Notes under the pieces: generated by a model
The model's input: the letters and a program-made list of their open reading frames with translations, nothing else
Database searches by the model: none
Told to the model about the DNA's origin: nothing
Translations under genes and position numbers: made by a program
NCBI GenBank assembly: GCA_028871525.1
Contig: JAGWMX010000013.1
Coordinates: 1 to 42,168 of the forward strand
DNA: 42,168 bases
DNA from: Gammaproteobacteria bacterium
GTDB taxonomy: Bacteria; Pseudomonadota; Gammaproteobacteria; Nevskiales; Nevskiaceae
Direction: 5' to 3'
Shown: positions 39,669 to 42,168 of the stretch, piece after piece
Numbering within the stretch: the first letter of the stretch is position 1
Layout of the letters: the number at the start of each line of letters is the position of its first letter

Positions 39669-40823
39669 ATGGATTTTCACGGTTGCGATGCAAACCGGAA
39701 TCTGGCGTTTCTGTCGCACGTGTCGGCCGGCGTGAGCGGGCTGCGCCCGTACCAGCCGGGTATGCCGATCGAAGAGCTGCAGCGGCGGCTCGGCATCGCC
39801 GACGCAGTGAAGCTGGCCTCCAATGAAAATCCGCTCGGTGCTAGCCCCAAGGTTGCCACCGCGCTGGCCCGCGCCGTTGCGACGAATCTCGCGCTGTATC
39901 CGGATGATGGTGCGTTTCGGCTCAAGCGCATGCTGGCCGAGCGTCACGGTGTGACGCCGGAGTCGATCACGCTGTGCAACGGCTCCAACACGCTGCTGGA
40001 TCTCTACGCCCGCGTTTTCCTGGGTCCCGATCGCGCGGCGATGTATTCGCAGTATGCCTTCGCGGTCTATCCGATCGTGACTGCGGCGCAGAATGCGCCG
40101 GCGGTGGTGATCCCGGCGCTGCCGCCGGATCATCCGCAGATGCCGTACGGCGACAATCTGGAAGAATTTGCCGCGCATCTGCGCGAGGACGTCGCGCTGA
40201 TTTTTCTGGCCAGTCCCAACAACCCCACCGGTACCTGGGTGTCGGCCGAGGCGTTCGAACGTTTCATGGCGCGGGTACCGGCCCGTACGCTCGTCGTGCT
40301 CGATGAGGCGTATCACGAGTTTCAAGCCCCGCGGCTGCGGATCGATTCGGCGGCGCTGCTGCTGCGTTATCCCAATCTGGCCGTGACCCGCACGTTTTCG
40401 AAGGCTTTCGGACTGGCCGGGCTGCGCGTCGGCTACGGCGTCAGCCATCCGCGGGTCGCCGATCTGCTCGGCCGCGTGCGTCAGCCGTTCAACAATGGAA
40501 CGCTGGCGCTGGTGGCGGCACAGGCGTCGCTCGACGATGTCGCGCACATCGAAGCCACCGTGGCCAACAACGATGTCGAACGTGAACGGATGACGCAGCA
40601 CCTGCGCGCGCTGGGATTGCAAGTACTGCCGTCGCAGGCCAATTTCGTCACGCTGGATTTGGGCCGCGATGCCGCGCCGGTTCACCAGGCTTTGCTCGAA
40701 AGCGGCGTGATCGTGCGGCCGATGAAATCGTACGGTCTGCTGCAATGCCTGCGCGTCAGCATCGGCCTACCGTCGCACAACAGGCGTTTTCTGGACGCGC
40801 TCAAGCGAGCGCTCGAGCGGTGA
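39669..40823 (+). CDS. hisC: Histidinol-phosphate / aromatic aminotransferase
   Basis: A 384-residue class I/II PLP aminotransferase. It interconverts histidinol phosphate and imidazole acetol phosphate, and in this gene context probably also transaminates phenylpyruvate, hydroxyphenylpyruvate or prephenate. Motifs: KLASNENPLGASPKV, ASPNNPTGTWV, LDEAYHEF and the PLP lysine Lys245 in RTFSKAFGLAGLRVGY; the C-terminal LRVSIGLPSHNRRFL holds the substrate-carboxylate Arg. ATG at 39669 is used, with GGGCGGTGG just upstream as a ribosome site; GTG at 39666 is an alternative. The stop and the next start share a base (TGATG), coupling it to tyrA. This corresponds to the second hisC copy (hisC2) of the Pseudomonas aro cluster, separate from the his operon. 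Confidence 0.93.
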   Translation: MDFHGCDANRNLAFLSHVSAGVSGLRPYQPGMPIEELQRRLGIADAVKLASNENPLGASPKVATALARAVATNLALYPDDGAFRLKRMLAERHGVTPESITLCNGSNTLLDLYARVFLGPDRAAMYSQYAFAVYPIVTAAQNAPAVVIPALPPDHPQMPYGDNLEEFAAHLREDVALIFLASPNNPTGTWVSAEAFERFMARVPARTLVVLDEAYHEFQAPRLRIDSAALLLRYPNLAVTRTFSKAFGLAGLRVGYGVSHPRVADLLGRVRQPFNNGTLALVAAQASLDDVAHIEATVANNDVERERMTQHLRALGLQVLPSQANFVTLDLGRDAAPVHQALLESGVIVRPMKSYGLLQCLRVSIGLPSHNRRFLDALKRALER

Positions 40824-41716
40824 TGCAGATGGCGCCGGTGCGGCGTTTGGCCGTGATCGGCCTGGGGCTGATTGGTGGTTCGTTGGCGCGTGCTCTGCGC
40901 CAGGCGCAGGTCGTCGAGCGCTGCATCGGCTTTGACGCCGACGCCGGTCAGCGGCAGGCGGCGCTGGCGCTCGGAGTGGTCGACGAGGTGGCCTCCGGCG
41001 CGGCGGCGGCGGTGACCGAGGCCGACGTGGTGGTGCTGGCGGTGCCGGTGCTGGAGAGCGGCACCGTGGCGGCTGCGCTGCGCCCGGCGCTGATGCAGAC
41101 CGCGGTGCTCACTGACGTCGGCAGCACCAAGCGTTCGGTGCTGGCGGCGTTACGGCCGGCGCTGGGGACGGCGTTGCGGCGCTTCGTGCCGGCACATCCG
41201 GTCGCCGGCACCGAAAAAAGCGGGGTCGGCGCGGCGCACGCCGACCTGTTCCGCGGCCATCGTGTGGTGCTGACCCCGACCGAGGAGACCGACGCCGATG
41301 CCGTCGATCGCGTGCGCCGGTTGTGGCAGGCGGTCGGCGCGCAGGTCGAGACCATGAGTCCGGAGCACCATGACCAGGTGTTCGCGGCGACCAGCCATCT
41401 GCCGCACGTGCTGGCCTACGCGCTGGTGGATTTGCTCGGACGGCTGCAGACGCATCAGGAGCTGTTTCGCTTCGCCGCCGGCGGTTTCCGCGATTTCACC
41501 CGCGTTGTCAGCAGCAGCCCGAAAATGTGGCACGACATCGTGCGCGCCAACCGGGATGCGCTGCTGCCGGTAGTGGATCAATACGTCGAAGCGTTGCAGC
41601 AGCTGCGCGGCGCAATCGACCGCGATGACGCGGCGCGCATCTTTGAGATTTTCTCCCGCGCCCGCAATGTGCGTGAGCACTACCTGCGCTCCACGAGTGC
41701 GGGGGCGCAACCTTGA
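40823..41716 (+). CDS. tyrA: Prephenate (or arogenate) dehydrogenase
   Basis: A 297-residue NAD(P)-dependent oxidoreductase of the TyrA family, which oxidatively decarboxylates prephenate or arogenate toward tyrosine. The Rossmann start VIGLGLIGGSLARALRQA has the GxGxxG motif at about residues 13-18. VLTDVGSTKRSV, PAHPVAGTEKSGVGAA and HHDQVFAATSHLPHVLAYAL are family hallmarks; the His in AATSHLPH is the catalytic site region. No ACT or chorismate mutase domain is attached. In Pseudomonas this gene is fused to aroA, whereas here tyrA and aroA are separate but overlap as TTGA at 41713-41716, a split form of the same arrangement. The ATG at 40823 is used. Confidence 0.93.
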   Translation: MQMAPVRRLAVIGLGLIGGSLARALRQAQVVERCIGFDADAGQRQAALALGVVDEVASGAAAAVTEADVVVLAVPVLESGTVAAALRPALMQTAVLTDVGSTKRSVLAALRPALGTALRRFVPAHPVAGTEKSGVGAAHADLFRGHRVVLTPTEETDADAVDRVRRLWQAVGAQVETMSPEHHDQVFAATSHLPHVLAYALVDLLGRLQTHQELFRFAAGGFRDFTRVVSSSPKMWHDIVRANRDALLPVVDQYVEALQQLRGAIDRDDAARIFEIFSRARNVREHYLRSTSAGAQP

Positions 41717-42168
41717 GCCGGGCGATCCCGCGCTACGTCGTCGAAGCGGGCGGGTTTCTACGCGGCGAATTGCGGCCGCCGGGCGACAAGTCGATCTCGC
41801 ATCGCGCGGTGATGCTGTCGGCGCTCGCCGACGGCCACAGCGCCATCGACGGCTTCTTGAACGGCGGGGATTGCCTGCGCACGCTGGCGGCCTTCGAAGC
41901 CATGGGCGTGGCGGTCAAGCGTCGCGGTCCGACCGAATTGACGGTGCGTGGGGTCGGTATCGATGGCTTGCGGGCGCCGTTGCAACCGCTGGATCTGGGT
42001 AACTCGGGCACCTCGATGCGGCTGCTTGCGGGGTTGCTGGCGGGGCAGAAATTTGCGTCGACGCTGACCGGTGACGAGTCGCTGAGCCGGCGGCCGATGC
42101 GGCGCATCGTCGATCCGCTGCGCCGCATGGGCGCACGGATCGACACCAGCGGGGAAGGAACTGCGCCG
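41713..42168 (+). CDS. aroA: 5-enolpyruvylshikimate-3-phosphate synthase, N-terminal part (cut by window end)
   Basis: The first 152 codons are present. EPSP synthase joins phosphoenolpyruvate to shikimate-3-phosphate in the shikimate pathway, supplying chorismate to pheA and tyrA upstream. The substrate-binding motif PPGDKSISHRAVMLSALA (around residue 25) and DLGNSGTSMRLLAGLLAGQ (around residue 96) are diagnostic, and LTGDESLSRRPMRRI follows. The start is TTG at 41713, overlapping the tyrA stop by 4 bases. NSGTSMR (rather than the NAGTAMR of class I enzymes) points to a class II-like EPSP synthase. The gene runs off the right edge without a stop. Confidence 0.94.
   Translation, partial: MSRAIPRYVVEAGGFLRGELRPPGDKSISHRAVMLSALADGHSAIDGFLNGGDCLRTLAAFEAMGVAVKRRGPTELTVRGVGIDGLRAPLQPLDLGNSGTSMRLLAGLLAGQKFASTLTGDESLSRRPMRRIVDPLRRMGARIDTSGEGTAP

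Overview
The window reads as a high-GC gammaproteobacterial chromosome segment. The gyrA-serC-pheA-hisC-tyrA-aroA order, the mrcB/TPR-lipoprotein/helicase/tsaB block, a Pho-controlled OprP-type porin and short REP-like palindromes all fit Pseudomonas/Xanthomonadales/Nevskiales-type genomes. The exact genus is an inference and cannot be fixed from this sequence. No gap between genes exceeds about 170 bases. I saw no tRNA, rRNA, CRISPR array or transposase. The sequence cuts a gene at each end: an AAA ATPase on the left and aroA on the right.

Layout. (1) 1-6480 is a defence island: the C-terminal end of an AAA-type ATPase, a type III Mod methyltransferase, an AlbA_2/Schlafen-like ATP-binding protein and a type III Res helicase-nuclease. 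The left part has clearly lower GC than the rest. The island ends in a REP element and a second long inverted repeat (6488-6607). (2) 6637-10667 is a metabolic patch: a small alpha/beta hydrolase carrying two mutually compensating frameshifts, an 88-residue unknown, and a tightly overlapping trio of FMN reductase, membrane-linked hydrolase and FabH-like ketoacyl synthase. (3) 10685-15076 is a phosphate regulon block: Pho box, phoB, phoR, a triple Pho box, a phosphate-selective porin, a terminator and phoU. pstSCAB is not in the window.

(4) 15205-28743 is a run of twelve genes, all on the minus strand, and is the most interesting part. It encodes a MotA/TolQ/ExbB-like proton channel and two VWA-domain proteins whose single N-terminal membrane helix carries a TolR/ExbD-like Asp. 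With them are a degenerate Hsp70-like protein ending in an FHA-like fold, a small secreted proline-rich peptide and a PEGA-repeat protein with a cysteine-less formylglycine-enzyme-like domain. The rest are a TPR/PEGA-like membrane protein, four lipoproteins (one with 34-residue Gln/Ala repeats) and a TPR protein with a TonB-like C-terminus. I read it as a candidate proton-motive-force-driven envelope machine in which VWA heads replace the usual ExbD/TolR periplasmic domain. That function is inference.

(5) 28908-34492 holds mrcB (PBP1B), its likely TPR lipoprotein activator, a YoaA/DinG-type Fe-S helicase and tsaB. (6) 34663-42168 holds gyrA and the serine/aromatic/histidine amino-acid genes serC, pheA, hisC, tyrA and aroA, mostly in translationally coupled order. 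Two adjacent palindromes sit between pheA and hisC.
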